Shown: positions 44,229 to 54,503 of the stretch, piece by piece | Numbering within the stretch: the first letter of the stretch is position 1 | How the letters are laid out: each line of letters opens with the position of its first letter | From: Bacteroidales bacterium | GTDB taxonomy: Bacteria > Bacteroidota > Bacteroidia > Bacteroidales > Marinilabiliaceae | DNA length: 64,000 nt | Reading direction: 5' to 3' | NCBI GenBank assembly: GCA_015061285.1 | Contig: SUWW01000003.1 | Coordinates: 213,942-277,941, forward strand | Program-made: the position numbers and the translations under genes | The notes under the pieces: model-generated | The model's database searches: none | Seen by the model: only the letters and a program-made list of their open reading frames with translations | Told to the model about the DNA's origin: nothing

Positions 44229-45069
44229 CTTCGACAAGTACCTAATTGAGTTTATCGACAATGCAATAAAAGAAGATGTCGGCGATGGCGACCACTCTTC
44301 GTTGTCGTGCATCCCAGAAGATGCAATTGATCATGCAAAACTCATAGTAAAAGACAATGGTATTATTGCTGGTGTAGACGTTGCCGAAAAAATTTTTCAT
44401 CGCCTCGACCCGTCTGTAAAATTCGAAAAACTTATCTCTGATGGACAGCGCGTAAAAAAGGGTGACATCGCTTTTCGCGTTGAACTGAAAACACGTTCCC
44501 TTTTGCTTGCTGAACGCCTCGTACTCAATGTTATGCAACACATGAGTGGCATTGCAACTCAAACTGGTGTATATGTAGAAAAACTAAAAGGTCTGCATAC
44601 ACGTGTGCTCGACACTCGCAAAACAACACCTGGTATGCGTCTGCTCGATAAATTGGCTGTGAAGATTGGTGGCGGTTGCAATCATCGCATTGGTCTTTTT
44701 GATATGATTATGCTTAAGGATAACCATATCGATTTTGCAGGTGGCATTCGTCAGGCTATCGATCGTACGCACGATTATCTCAAACGCACTGGCCGTAACC
44801 TCGATATAGAAGTTGAGGTGCGCAACCTCGACGAACTTCAGCAAGCTATGGAGGTTGGTGGTATTCGTCGCATAATGCTCGACAATTTCGACATACCTAC
44901 CACGCGCAAAGCCGTTGAGATGATTGGCGGTAAGTTCGAGACAGAGTCGTCGGGAGGAATAACTCTTGAAACTCTTCGCGACTATGCTGAGTGTGGCGTC
45001 GACTTCATCTCCGTTGGCGCACTCACGCACCACGTAAGTGCCCTCGACATGAGTCTCAAGGCATATTAA
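44221..45069 (+). CDS. nadC: Nicotinate-nucleotide pyrophosphorylase (carboxylating)
   Basis: A 282-residue type II phosphoribosyltransferase that joins quinolinate and PRPP to give nicotinate mononucleotide, CO2 and PPi, in NAD synthesis. Family motifs are NVMQHMSGIATQT, VLDTRKTTPGMRLLDKLAV, GGGCNHRIGLFDMIMLKDNH, EVEVRNLDELQQAM and the C-terminal DFISVGALTHHVSALDMSLK. Length is usual. Translation is probably coupled to the DUF4783 gene (8-nt overlap). No nadA or nadB in the window. Confidence 0.97.
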   Translation: MTDFDKYLIEFIDNAIKEDVGDGDHSSLSCIPEDAIDHAKLIVKDNGIIAGVDVAEKIFHRLDPSVKFEKLISDGQRVKKGDIAFRVELKTRSLLLAERLVLNVMQHMSGIATQTGVYVEKLKGLHTRVLDTRKTTPGMRLLDKLAVKIGGGCNHRIGLFDMIMLKDNHIDFAGGIRQAIDRTHDYLKRTGRNLDIEVEVRNLDELQQAMEVGGIRRIMLDNFDIPTTRKAVEMIGGKFETESSGGITLETLRDYAECGVDFISVGALTHHVSALDMSLKAY

Positions 45070-45097
45070 TTACGAATTTAGAATTCCGAATATCTAC

Positions 45098-45127
45098 AAG
45101 GGTGGACCTATGAGTCTGCCCTTTTTT
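45098..45127 (+). terminator. Terminator after nadC
   Basis: Outer stem aaggg/ccctt with an inner gac/gtc stem, then six T, 29 nt past the stop. Confidence 0.75.
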
Positions 45128-45145
45128 GTTGCCCAACTTTTAGCG

Positions 45146-47485
45146 CTATCTCACAACGAATTGGGCATTCGTAGTGTTGCCATAGTTGTCTACAATAGTC
45201 AGCGTATGTTTACCGAGTTGTGGGGCTATGCAAATCTCATGAACGCCATGTGTCTCGCCTAAGTACTCTTCATCGAGATGCCAAAAAATGGAGGCTTGTG
45301 ATTGTTGGTCGGCTGCTCGGCAAACGATGCTCTGTATCTGTCCGTCGAAATCGCGAGGAAGCACAATCGATTTGCCTTGTTCGGGATAGATTATTTCAAT
45401 GTTGTTTCGCTGGTTTGTGGCACAGTCGGGACGTAAAGGAGGCAGTGGCTTGTAGTCGGCATGAGTCAATCGATAGAAATATTCCATCGAAGGACTGAGA
45501 ACAAACCACGATGTTGTATGTATGTCGTGCATATCCATACACGAACTGTTCACTTGCCATCGTCCATCGGGCGAGAGGTGCACGAGCCGACAATATTTAC
45601 AAACAGGCGTCTGCACGCAGTTGCGAGGTAGCAAAACCGTATCTACCTGAGCACAAGCATCTGAAGCTATACAGCCACTTTGACGGCATATCAGCATAGG
45701 GTCCATGTCATCGAGCGGAGTTGTGAACCATTCGGATTGTGGTAAACCGCTGAAAACGTCGAACATGACAGGTCCCGCATTACCAACGCCAGTCAAGCCA
45801 AAACGACCTTCGCCAGTGGCATTGCCCACCCACACGCCAACTGCATAATCACGCGTCACGCCAATAGCCCATGCATCGCGACTGCCGTAGCTTGTGCCAG
45901 TCTTCCAAGCTATGCGTTTCGATGATGAAAATTGCTGCCATTCAGCCTCTTCTTCGGGGCGATTAAGACCACTCATTGCTTCGAGCGTGTACCATATAGA
46001 TGCTGCATCGGGAAGGTTTGTGGGATTCTCGGCGCTTGGTGGTATGTTGCCCGTGAGTGTCAGTGGGTGAATGTCGGTTGTGGCGTATTTATTACCATTA
46101 TCAATATAATTAATCAAACGTCTTGCCATAGAGGCATACATACCCACTAAATCCCAGAGCGAACCTTCGGCGCCGCCAAGAATAAGTGCTGCTCCATAGT
46201 GGTCGGACGAAAAATGGAGCGTGGTCATACCTAAACTACGCAAGTCGTTCATAAATCGTCCGATGTCGTGCATATTGAGCATACGCACAAGCGGAACGTT
46301 GAGCGATTGACGAATGGCTTTATCTGCACCGACAGCACCATTAAACGTGTGGTTGTAGTTTTGGGGTGCGAATCCGTGAATGTCGAGAGGTGTGTCGGCT
46401 ATAATCATACTTGGAGTAATCTCGCCATTTGTAAGCATCGATGCGTAGAGGAAAGGTTTTAGCGTGCTGCCAGTGCTACGTTCGGCAGAAATCATATCCA
46501 CAAAATTTGTTGCCGATCGGGCGCTTGCATTGCCTACATAGGCGAGCACTTCGCCAGTGTGCACATTGGCAACCAGAATGCCAATGTCGTTGATATAATT
46601 AACACTATATCGATGCTGGTAGGCGTTGGCAATAGCTTGCACACGTTGCTGCAGAGCGCCATCGATGGTAGTGGTGATAGTTTGTCCTTTATGATTTTTA
46701 GCAAGACGGTCGATTATCTGCTGATTGCTATTTTCAATCTGAAATGGGCGTTCGGGCAGCGGCTCATCGATGGCGAGAAGGTAGTCGTCGTAGGAGATTG
46801 TACCATTTTCGTAAATATTTTTTAGAAGCGCATCGCGTTTTTTCTTCAATAGTTCGCGACTCTTGCTAATATGCACAAGAGCTGGCGAATTGGGCAATAC
46901 GGCTAAAGTGGCACTTTCGGCCCATGAGAGTTCGCTATGGCTATGACCGAAATATCGCCATGCGGCAGCATCGATACCAACCACATTGCCACCAAACGGA
47001 GCGTGCGATGCGTAGAGTTGAAGAATGTCTTCTTTGCTATAAGTACATTCAATGCCTATAGCCCATAAGGCTTCTATGATTTTTTGTCCGATAGTTCTCG
47101 GTCGGTTGCCACGGGCTATACGAGCAAGTTGCATAGTTATGGTGCTGCCGCCCTCTTCAATCTTGCCCGCGCGAATATCAGTCACCAAAGCGCGGCAAAT
47201 GGCAACAACGTCGATGCCTAAGTGCCATCGGAAGCGCCGATCTTCGTAGGCTATGAGGCATTCGATATATTTCTGAGAAAGAGTGTCGACCTCGGCAAAG
47301 CGCCATTGTTCGTCGGTAGCTATGCGTGCTGCCAAAATGTTGCCATTGCTATCTAACACCACTGTTGATGTGGGTTGAGAAAAAAGTGGGCGTGGTATGC
47401 ATACGTATATACATACGAATACTAACGCTATGAAAGCGAAGGCTATCAGTGGGTATCTGAAACGACGAAGAGCGAGATGTTGCAT
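45146..47485 (-). CDS. pbpC: Penicillin-binding protein 1C
   Basis: A 779-residue class A PBP. It has an N-terminal membrane helix, then a glycosyltransferase domain at about 60-230 (AYEDRRFRWHLGIDVVAICRA, STITMQLARI). The transpeptidase domain covers about 300-590: STLK holds the active-site Ser-x2-Lys, the second motif is SLN in RQSLNVPLV, and KTGTSYG is the KTG motif. A C-terminal BiPBP-type domain (CRQSGCIASDACAQ to KHTLTIVDNYGN) is specific to PbpC. It makes peptidoglycan in the periplasm. In many bacteria an alpha-2-macroglobulin gene is adjacent; none is seen here. Confidence 0.95.
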   Translation of the reverse strand: MQHLALRRFRYPLIAFAFIALVFVCIYVCIPRPLFSQPTSTVVLDSNGNILAARIATDEQWRFAEVDTLSQKYIECLIAYEDRRFRWHLGIDVVAICRALVTDIRAGKIEEGGSTITMQLARIARGNRPRTIGQKIIEALWAIGIECTYSKEDILQLYASHAPFGGNVVGIDAAAWRYFGHSHSELSWAESATLAVLPNSPALVHISKSRELLKKKRDALLKNIYENGTISYDDYLLAIDEPLPERPFQIENSNQQIIDRLAKNHKGQTITTTIDGALQQRVQAIANAYQHRYSVNYINDIGILVANVHTGEVLAYVGNASARSATNFVDMISAERSTGSTLKPFLYASMLTNGEITPSMIIADTPLDIHGFAPQNYNHTFNGAVGADKAIRQSLNVPLVRMLNMHDIGRFMNDLRSLGMTTLHFSSDHYGAALILGGAEGSLWDLVGMYASMARRLINYIDNGNKYATTDIHPLTLTGNIPPSAENPTNLPDAASIWYTLEAMSGLNRPEEEAEWQQFSSSKRIAWKTGTSYGSRDAWAIGVTRDYAVGVWVGNATGEGRFGLTGVGNAGPVMFDVFSGLPQSEWFTTPLDDMDPMLICRQSGCIASDACAQVDTVLLPRNCVQTPVCKYCRLVHLSPDGRWQVNSSCMDMHDIHTTSWFVLSPSMEYFYRLTHADYKPLPPLRPDCATNQRNNIEIIYPEQGKSIVLPRDFDGQIQSIVCRAADQQSQASIFWHLDEEYLGETHGVHEICIAPQLGKHTLTIVDNYGNTTNAQFVVR

Positions 47486-47494
47486 AGCTACTAA

Positions 47495-47532
47495 AGAAAA
47501 ATCCTGACAAGACGCAAAGCCTTATCAGGATT
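47495..47532 (-). terminator. Terminator of the aldolase gene
   Basis: Arms aatcctga/tcaggatt plus aag/ctt, with an A-rich left flank that becomes a T tail on the minus strand. It lies just past the stop at 47558. Confidence 0.75.
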
Positions 47533-47557
47533 ATAATTTATGTACAACTACAACAAA

Positions 47558-48559
47558 TTATTTAGACAATTTGTTGTCGGAGCCAAGAACGTTAACAATC
47601 TTGTGGATGTACATCTTCTTCATGTTCTCACGAGCAGGTTTGAGATACTGACGTGGGTCGAAGTGAGAAGGATTCTCAGCCAAGTATTTGCGAATAGCAG
47701 CTGTCATAGCGAGGCGAGAGTCAGAGTCGATGTTGATTTTGCAAACAGCCGACTTAGCAGCTTCGCGGAGTTGCTCTTCAGGAATACCGATAGCAGCTTC
47801 GAGTTTACCACCATATTGGTTGATGGTCTTAACTTCCTCTTGAGGAACTGAAGAAGAACCGTGAAGAACGATAGGGAAACCAGGAAGTTTCTTCTCTATT
47901 TCGTGAAGAACGTCGAATGCCAAGGGAGGTGGAACGAGAACGCCGTTCACGAGTTTGCACTGCTCAGGTTTGAATTTGTGAGCACCGTGAGAAGTACCTA
48001 TTGAGATGGCGAGTGAGTCGCAACCAGTGCGGGTAGCGAAGTCGATAACCTCTTCTGGTTTGGTGTAGTGAGATTCCTCAGAAGCAACTTCGTCTTCAAC
48101 ACCAGCGAGAACGCCAAGTTCAGCCTCAACGGTAACGTCGTACTTGTGAGCGTAGTCAACAACTTTCTTTGTGAGGGCGATGTTCTCTTCGTATGGAAGT
48201 GAAGAACCGTCGATCATAACTGATGAGAAACCATTGTCGATGCAGTCTTTGCAGAGCTCGAAGGTATCACCGTGGTCGAGGTGAAGAACGATTTCAGGAT
48301 GCTCGCAACCGAGTTCTTTAGCATATTCTACAGCACCTTTTGCAAGGTTACGAAGTATAGTGCCGTTTGCATAGTTACGTGCACCTTTTGAAACTTGCAT
48401 GATGACTGGAGACTTTGTTTCTACTGCAGCCATTACGATAGCCTGCATTTGCTCCATTGTGTTGAAGTTGAAAGCAGGAATTGCATAGCCGCCCTTAACT
48501 GCTTTGGCGAACATCTCACGGGTGTTTACCAAGCCGAGTTCTTTGTAGCTTGTTGCCAT
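47558..48559 (-). CDS. fba: Class II fructose-bisphosphate aldolase
   Basis: A 333-residue zinc aldolase cleaving fructose 1,6-bisphosphate to two triose phosphates in glycolysis and gluconeogenesis. Metal ligands lie in VLHLDHGDTFELC and in the EAELGVLAGVEDE and GTSHGAHKF regions; VMIDGSSLPYEENI and IVLHGSSSVPQEEV are also typical. Codon use is biased as in pckA, consistent with high expression. A TACTTTTG -7 box is at 48612-48619. Single gene with its own terminator. Confidence 0.96.
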   Translation of the reverse strand: MATSYKELGLVNTREMFAKAVKGGYAIPAFNFNTMEQMQAIVMAAVETKSPVIMQVSKGARNYANGTILRNLAKGAVEYAKELGCEHPEIVLHLDHGDTFELCKDCIDNGFSSVMIDGSSLPYEENIALTKKVVDYAHKYDVTVEAELGVLAGVEDEVASEESHYTKPEEVIDFATRTGCDSLAISIGTSHGAHKFKPEQCKLVNGVLVPPPLAFDVLHEIEKKLPGFPIVLHGSSSVPQEEVKTINQYGGKLEAAIGIPEEQLREAAKSAVCKINIDSDSRLAMTAAIRKYLAENPSHFDPRQYLKPARENMKKMYIHKIVNVLGSDNKLSK

Positions 48560-48698
48560 TTTGTTTTACTTTTTGAATGTTTTGTTTTTTAGAATGTTGT
48601 TTTCTCTGCGGCAAAAGTATAAAATGTATCCGTTTTTTGTGCTTACTCTTTTAACCTTTTGTCTATTAGTCTAACTTCGAGTCTCAAATTTCGTCTAT

Positions 48699-50411
48699 AT
48701 GAAAGTGTTCTCTAAAAAGTACGACTTTTCTTCTTTTGCTTCTGCATTGATAACCATTATTAGGCGTTTTCCTATAGCTCTATTGTTTGTTGTTGCTTTA
48801 GCTGTGGCTCTCATTGCTATGGTGTGGAAAGACGATTACAATGGTGTGCTTCTCTACTATTTGTCGGCGGGTGTACTCATGTCGCTTATGTTTCATTTGT
48901 GGCGTGAAGATGAGCAACGTAGTCGATTGCTCGATATTGCTTTTGCTTTGGCGCATGTGCTGCTTATTGTCGATGCTTTGTGGCTCAATTCTCTTAGTTA
49001 TAGCGATTATTCTCCTTCTATTTTTTCAGCTCGTGTGGCTGTTTTCATCTCCTTCTCGCTTGGTATATTTACGATACCTTTCATGAAAAAACGTAGCGAT
49101 TTGGAGTCGTTGGTGTTTACCAATCGCGTGATAGTAACAAGTTTGGGATCAATAGCTCTATGCTCTTTGCTTACTATTAGCGTGTTGATGCTGTATCAAG
49201 GTGCATTGGCTCTTTTCGGTGTGAAATTGGATGGCATCACCTCTGACAATATTATGATTACGATGCTGATAGTGTTTATGGTGCTGCTTTGTCCTCTGAT
49301 GATATGTTCGCGCATACCGAGTGGGGTAGAGAAACTCGAAGGTCAGTTTCACGCATCAAAATTCTATCGAGGCACTATACGGTTTATGATCTTCCCCGTT
49401 GTAATGTTATATGTAGCAGTGCTTTATGTCTATTTGACTCTGATTGTTATACATTGAGAACTACCCAATGGACATGTGGCTTGGCTTGTTACGCTGATGA
49501 TGGTAGGCGTGGTGATGACGGTGCGCCAGCTCTATCCGTTGATTATAAGCGGCGAAGCTGATATCTATGAACGCTGGGCGGTGCGTTGGTTGCCGCGACT
49601 TGCTTTGCCCCTGATAGTGCTTATGACTATTGGTATCGTACGTCGTTTGTCTGATTATGGCTTGACTGTCAATAGATTATATATACTTACGTTCAACATT
49701 TGGCTATATGCATTGTGCATAGGTATGATAGTTACGCGAGCGCGTCGCATAAATTGGGTCTTCATCTCATTTGCTGCTATATTCTTGCTTACAACGGCTC
49801 AACCATTCAACTATTTCGAGATTATGCGACGAATGCACAATAGTAAAATTGCGATGGCTACTAATGCAAATCCACCGCAATCGTTGCCTATCAAGTCGGC
49901 GAGTGAGTTGTGCGAATGGCTCGAATCGTTGCCGGATAGCAGTGGCATTCAGACACTTGACGCAATGAAGGAACTCGATAGCTACGGATACCGTCGTGAT
50001 TTATATATGCTTGTAGATACTGATGTGTTTTTCAGATACATGGATATCTTCGAAGCTCCGTATGAAATTGCTGAAGTGGAAAGTACGCTTGTCGATGTTT
50101 ATGAACCATTTGTAAACATACCAAATGGCTATTCGCGAGCACGACACTATACCACATCGTTCACCAAGACCGATACTCTTGCTTTGTTAACCGATACTAT
50201 CGATGTCTACTTGCGATTTATCGACGAAGAGAAAAAGCCGTATGATTCGTTGCATGTGCAGATGACACTTGATCAACTGCGCGAAAATCCTCCAATTGAA
50301 GGTGTGATGTCGACTGGCGAAAAGCGTAGAATTCATGCGTCATATCTCAAGGTGGTGAAGAGAGGCGAAAAAATAACCGTCAGAATAGAGGGCTTGATGT
50401 TTGTAAAATGA
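48699..50411 (+). pseudogene. DUF4153 membrane protein gene interrupted by an in-frame TGA
   Basis: Two parts in the same reading frame, residues 1-252 (48699-49457) and a second part from 49458 to 50411, are separated by a single TGA at 49455-49457. Read through, the protein is about 570 residues: roughly ten transmembrane helices in the first half, then a soluble C-terminal region (SELCEWLESLPDSSG, TYEVI-like ending). It matches DUF4153 proteins. Homologues I recall have Trp-Glu-Leu-Pro-Asn-Gly at this point, and the sequence here reads stop-Glu-Leu-Pro-Asn-Gly, so one TGG to TGA change explains the break. The second part could start at the GTG at 49476. It may be a recent nonsense mutation, a sequencing error or a split gene. 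Confidence 0.8.
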
Positions 50412-50509
50412 TGTTAGGTAGTTACGAGTTGCGAATTCCGAACAGTTGCCATCCTATGCGGAGTGAAGGGTGACAATAAAAATTATGCATTTTCAATTTT
50501 CAATTACAC

Positions 50510-50623
50510 TGTAAACCTCCCACTGTAAAGTATGTAAAGTTTCTTTACACATTACTCCTTACGCTCTAAACCCTAAACTTTTTACTTTCAACCCATTACG
50601 CCTTTTGGCACGGCTGATGTTCT
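50510..50623 (+). promoter_or_regulatory. Sigma-54-type promoter with upstream activator sites, tolC gene
   Basis: TGTAAA half-sites start at 50510, 50524 and 50533. The third forms a perfect palindrome TGTAAAG-ttt-CTTTACA (50533-50549). A TGGCACG -24 element follows, with GG at 50607-50608. The -12 position reads GT instead of GC, so this is the weakest of three copies. The predicted start near 50632 lies between the ATG at 50628 and the ATG at 50655, favouring the latter. Confidence 0.65.
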
Positions 50624-50654
50624 ACAGATGGCAAACGATTACTACATCTGTAAA

Positions 50655-51998
50655 ATGACACATTTTTATTACATATTCATCCTCATCTGCATGCTACTTG
50701 CAGGTCAAAAAGGTAAGGCGCAAACCACCGATAGCACTAAGCTTATGACGCTCCACGACTGTATGGAGTATGCCGTGTCGAACTCCACTCGCATGCGCAT
50801 TCAAAAGGCCGAAACGGGCGACGCTCGCATCAGTAGGCGCGATGCCATACTTACGGCGTTCACTCCAACCATAAACGCGCAGACTTATGCCTACTATAAC
50901 TTTGGCCGCAGCATCGACCCACAGACGAATACATATTTCACACAAACCTCGTTTCATAATAATTATGCTATAAATGCGGGCTTCACGCTCTTCAACGGTT
51001 TCGAGGCAGTGAACAATATAAAAATCTCGAAAACGGGACTCGCCATTTCGCAATCGCAAGAGAAGCAAGCAGAAGCCGACATCTGCCTTGCCACTATGGA
51101 GGCTTACTACAATGTGGTCTATTATAATCAGCTCGTAAATATTTACAAAAAACGCATCGAGGCAGCCGAGGCGCAACTCTCGCTTGGCAAACGACAAGAG
51201 GATTTGGGACAGAAAAGTCATGCCGATGTGGTGCAGATGGAGGCCGATTTGGTCGATTGTCAATACGATCTCACCAACGCGCAAAACCTCTACAACGAGC
51301 AACTCATAGCGCTTTCCGACCTTATGTTTTGGCCACTCGATGAGCCTCTTCTCATCGATACCGTTCTGCCTACATGGAAAGTCGATGCTGCCAATGCCGA
51401 CGATGTGGTGAACTATGCCATGAACAACAATCCCGATGTGCAGATTGCTGAGTGGCAAAAGGAGAATGCCAAACGTGAGCTGAAAACGGCCATTTGGCAA
51501 CTTCTGCCCACGGTGGAGCTCTATGCAGGCTGGAACACAAACTATTTTTCGTATCAAGGTATGCAAGCGGAGTCGTTTCGCAGTCAGGTGAAGAACAACG
51601 GTGGCGAATATGTTGAATTGGCGGTGTCGATACCTATCTACAACCGTCTGAAAGGACATTCCAACATCAGTCGCAAGCGTCACGCCTACGAGAAGGCAAG
51701 TGCCGAGGTGGATAAGAAACGTCGCGAAGTGGAGTCGGAGGTGCGTCGAGCTGTGCAAGATTGTCAAGGCACAGCCGTGGCCTACACTCAGGCTCAGCGC
51801 AAAGCCGAAGTACAAGAGGAGTCGTACGCCCTCAACCGCCGCAAGATGGAGCAAGGCTTAATATCGCCCATCGAGTTTCAGACAGTAAGCAACAACTACC
51901 TAAAAGCCAAATGCGACGAGATGAACAGCCTCTTCAAATACCTAATAAAACAGAGCGTTGTGAAGTACTATTATGGCGTGGCGTATGTGAATCAATAG
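50655..51998 (+). CDS. TolC family outer-membrane efflux protein
   Basis: A protein of about 447 residues with a signal peptide (MTHFYYIFILICMLLAGQKG, cleavage near KAQ). Two OEP repeats of long helices and strands follow (SLGKRQEDLGQKSHADVVQMEADLV; RAVQDCQGTAVAYTQAQRKAEVQEESY and MEQGLISPIEFQT). It would form the trimeric outer-membrane duct of an export system. The ATG at 50655 was chosen over 50628, because it gives a clean signal peptide and lies downstream of the sigma-54-type promoter's predicted start. The likely partners, an HlyD-type adaptor and an FtsX permease with matching promoters, are at 59.1 and 61.3 kb. Confidence 0.92.
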   Translation: MTHFYYIFILICMLLAGQKGKAQTTDSTKLMTLHDCMEYAVSNSTRMRIQKAETGDARISRRDAILTAFTPTINAQTYAYYNFGRSIDPQTNTYFTQTSFHNNYAINAGFTLFNGFEAVNNIKISKTGLAISQSQEKQAEADICLATMEAYYNVVYYNQLVNIYKKRIEAAEAQLSLGKRQEDLGQKSHADVVQMEADLVDCQYDLTNAQNLYNEQLIALSDLMFWPLDEPLLIDTVLPTWKVDAANADDVVNYAMNNNPDVQIAEWQKENAKRELKTAIWQLLPTVELYAGWNTNYFSYQGMQAESFRSQVKNNGGEYVELAVSIPIYNRLKGHSNISRKRHAYEKASAEVDKKRREVESEVRRAVQDCQGTAVAYTQAQRKAEVQEESYALNRRKMEQGLISPIEFQTVSNNYLKAKCDEMNSLFKYLIKQSVVKYYYGVAYVNQ

Positions 51999-52297
51999 AA
52001 GAAGTATTGGCAATTGTCCGTTTGTATATTCCCCAATTTTCGAAAATAGCATTTTGACGGTTGTTATTTTGCGTGAATTATAATCGTGCTATATAGCGTG
52101 TGTCGTTGACATGCGCTATTGTTTTTGAAATAATTGGGGCGGCATATCTATTGATATTTGATTCGATAATTTTTCCGTCCCTCCACGTCGTTTGTTGACA
52201 AATTTTATCGCTAACTTGCACATCGATACACTAAAAACCAAAACAGTTAACCCTTAGCACATAAAACACTGATTTATAAAGTTTTATCGAAAACACT
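51999..52297. other. Intergenic with a large dyad (52031-52139)
   Basis: Arms ccccaatt (52031-52038) / aattgggg (52132-52139) and aatagc (52045-52050) / gctatt (52115-52120) enclose a core with the palindrome gctatatagc. No gene is visible. Near 52190 TTTG and, 17 nt later, TAACTTGC form a weak promoter candidate for the phosphatase gene. Confidence 0.45.
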
Positions 52298-54466
52298 ATG
52301 AGATTTATTCTATTAACTTTTGTATTTACATTACTACTTATTCCAACATTTGCACAGGCGAACGGCAATGCCAACGAAGTTTCGGACCCAAACCACTCAG
52401 CAATCGATAGTTTGCTAAACCTTGTTGAGCAAGAGACTCAGAACATCGAGAAAGTCAAGTATTACAATGAGATAGCCAGGATTGCTGGCAATAGCGACAC
52501 AAGACTCAAGTACGCATCGATGGCGCTCGACTTGTGCTCGGACGAAGATTTGTCGCCTATTGCGCTCGCGTGCTACAACATCGGCAAATCATACTACATG
52601 CTCGACGAGGCGCACAAAGCGTTGCCTTTCCTATTCAGAGCCGCCAACAACTTCGGACAACTTTCGGAAAAGATGCATGAAGCTGGCTCGTACATCGCCA
52701 TTGGCTGCTGCTACGAAGATTTGAACAATCAGGACAGCATTTTCTATTTCTACAACAAGGCGCTGCGTCTTTTCATCGATATAAAAGATACTGCGCACAT
52801 ATCGTATACATACCTAAACATCGGGCAGGTTCATTTCAACCTTGAGCTCTATTCGGCTGCCGTGGAGAACTATCAGAAGGCACTGCGCTATGTTACGCTT
52901 AGTCGCGACACGCTGGAAATAGCCTATTGTAATTACCTTATCGGTCAGGCAATTCTGAAAAATTCCGACACGCTAACCATTTCGGCTATCAACAACTTGA
53001 GAGAGTCGGTTAGGCTGTTCGAATCGCACGAGACGAGCGATGTTTACTACATTCAAGGTAAATATTTGGCATACTCTGCCCTCTCCGACGCGTATATAAA
53101 AGCGGCAAAAGCGACCAACGAGAAGGCCTACGCAGACAGCTGTAATATGTACATACAAAAAGTTGGCGACTACGACCTGACGAACGGCAACTACACCAAC
53201 TACACCAACACGTGCTACACAAAAGTTGAATATCTACTCTTCTACAAACGCTACAACGAGGCGCTGACGGAGTTGCTGAACCTGAAGAAATACATTACCG
53301 ACGACCACTCGGCAAGCAGTCTGAAAAACTATCACGGTCGCCTATACGATGTGTACAAACTCCTTGGCGACTACCGAAATGCATTGGTGCACCTCGAAAA
53401 ATACGACGACTACAAATTTGCCTCGCTCAACGACAGCACCTTCAACTCGATGAAGAATGCCGAGGTTGAACGCACACGCATGATGGAAGAGTTGAAACGC
53501 GAAAGCGCCGAGAAACTGCATCAGGCCGAGGTGAACAAATTCATAATAGTTATAGTATCGCTATTTATAGGTATGACGCTGATATTCATTGTGTTCTGGA
53601 ATAAACGAAAAGCCAACAAAGCTCTTTCGGAAAAGAACGAGATACTCAACGAGCAGAAGAACGCCATAGCCGCACAGCGCGACGAGATAGAATCGCAGCG
53701 CAACAACATTGTGAATAGTATCAACTACGCCAAGCGCATACAGACGGCTACCATAAGCACGGCTGCCGAAGTGCGCAATATGTTCCCCGAAAGTTTTGTT
53801 TATTACCGACCTAAAAACATCGTCAGTGGCGACTGGTATCGGGTGGCGCAAGTAGGCGAATATCGTATTTTGGTGGTGGCCGATTGCACCGGTCATGGCG
53901 TGCCGGGTGCAATGCTTAGTATGCTTGGTATCAGTGCGTTGAAGGATATTTTAGCCGACATAAGTAAAAGCAATCAGATGCCTCAACCTGCCGAGATTCT
54001 CAATGGTATGCGTAAGCAAATTATCGAGTCGCTTGCCAAAAACGACGACAACTATCACGGCGACGATGGTATGGACGTGGCTATACTCGTCTTCACAACC
54101 GACCCAACCAAGGCCATCTACGCAGGCGCCAAGCAGGATCTCATCCTAGTGCGCGATGGCGTGGCACAACGCATCAAAGGCGACTCGATGCCGATTGGTC
54201 GATACATAAAAGTGAAAGATTTTTCGCAGACGGAAGTCGAGTTGCAAAAAGGCGACATGCTGTACCTATTTAGCGATGGCATAAAAGACCAATTTGGTCC
54301 AACGGGCAAATTCCTCATCCGCCGCCAAACCGAATTTTTCGAAACCTACGCCACGCACCCCGTCGACGAGCAACTTGCCACCATCACAAAACTCATCACC
54401 GACTGGCGAGCCGACGTAGAACAAACCGACGACCAAACAATGATTGGGGTGAGAGTGGTGGAATAG
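52298..54466 (+). CDS. TPR sensor with SpoIIE/PP2C-type serine phosphatase domain
   Basis: A 722-residue protein. A signal peptide covers 1-20. About eight tetratricopeptide repeats span 40-400 (for example HISYTYLNIGQVHFNLELYS, SAAVENYQKALRYV). A transmembrane helix sits at about 416-436 (FIIVIVSLFIGMTLIFIVFW). A coiled coil follows (EKNEILNEQKNAIAAQRDEI), then a cytoplasmic SpoIIE domain to the end, with acidic metal sites in VADCTGHGVPGAMLSML, GDDGMDVAIL, YLFSDGIKDQFG and EQTDDQTMIG. The TPRs face the periplasm. Such proteins are common in Bacteroidota as sensors acting on anti-sigma or partner-switch systems; the partner is not encoded nearby. Confidence 0.93.
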   Translation: MRFILLTFVFTLLLIPTFAQANGNANEVSDPNHSAIDSLLNLVEQETQNIEKVKYYNEIARIAGNSDTRLKYASMALDLCSDEDLSPIALACYNIGKSYYMLDEAHKALPFLFRAANNFGQLSEKMHEAGSYIAIGCCYEDLNNQDSIFYFYNKALRLFIDIKDTAHISYTYLNIGQVHFNLELYSAAVENYQKALRYVTLSRDTLEIAYCNYLIGQAILKNSDTLTISAINNLRESVRLFESHETSDVYYIQGKYLAYSALSDAYIKAAKATNEKAYADSCNMYIQKVGDYDLTNGNYTNYTNTCYTKVEYLLFYKRYNEALTELLNLKKYITDDHSASSLKNYHGRLYDVYKLLGDYRNALVHLEKYDDYKFASLNDSTFNSMKNAEVERTRMMEELKRESAEKLHQAEVNKFIIVIVSLFIGMTLIFIVFWNKRKANKALSEKNEILNEQKNAIAAQRDEIESQRNNIVNSINYAKRIQTATISTAAEVRNMFPESFVYYRPKNIVSGDWYRVAQVGEYRILVVADCTGHGVPGAMLSMLGISALKDILADISKSNQMPQPAEILNGMRKQIIESLAKNDDNYHGDDGMDVAILVFTTDPTKAIYAGAKQDLILVRDGVAQRIKGDSMPIGRYIKVKDFSQTEVELQKGDMLYLFSDGIKDQFGPTGKFLIRRQTEFFETYATHPVDEQLATITKLITDWRADVEQTDDQTMIGVRVVE

Positions 54467-54483
54467 AGAAATTGATTGATGAA

Positions 54484-54503
54484 ACGTCACAGTGTGGTGT
54501 CTC
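54484..54503. repeat. Left copy of a 20-bp direct repeat flanking higBA
   Basis: acgtcacagtgtggtgtctc here matches acgtcacagtgtggcgtctc at 55384-55403 at 19 of 20 positions, exactly 900 bp apart. The left copy lacks the extended left arm found in the right copy. Confidence 0.8.

Noticed and set aside
49455..49457. TGA decoded as tryptophan or selenocysteine
   Set aside because: Other genes in the window end at TGA, and no selenocysteine-type stem-loop or selenoprotein family is evident, so a nonsense mutation is simpler.
50694..51854. Long open frame (386 codons) on the minus strand opposite the TolC-type gene
   Set aside because: The plus-strand frame has a clear family match, signal peptide and promoter. 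The antisense translation resembles no known family and is explained by the codon composition of the real gene.
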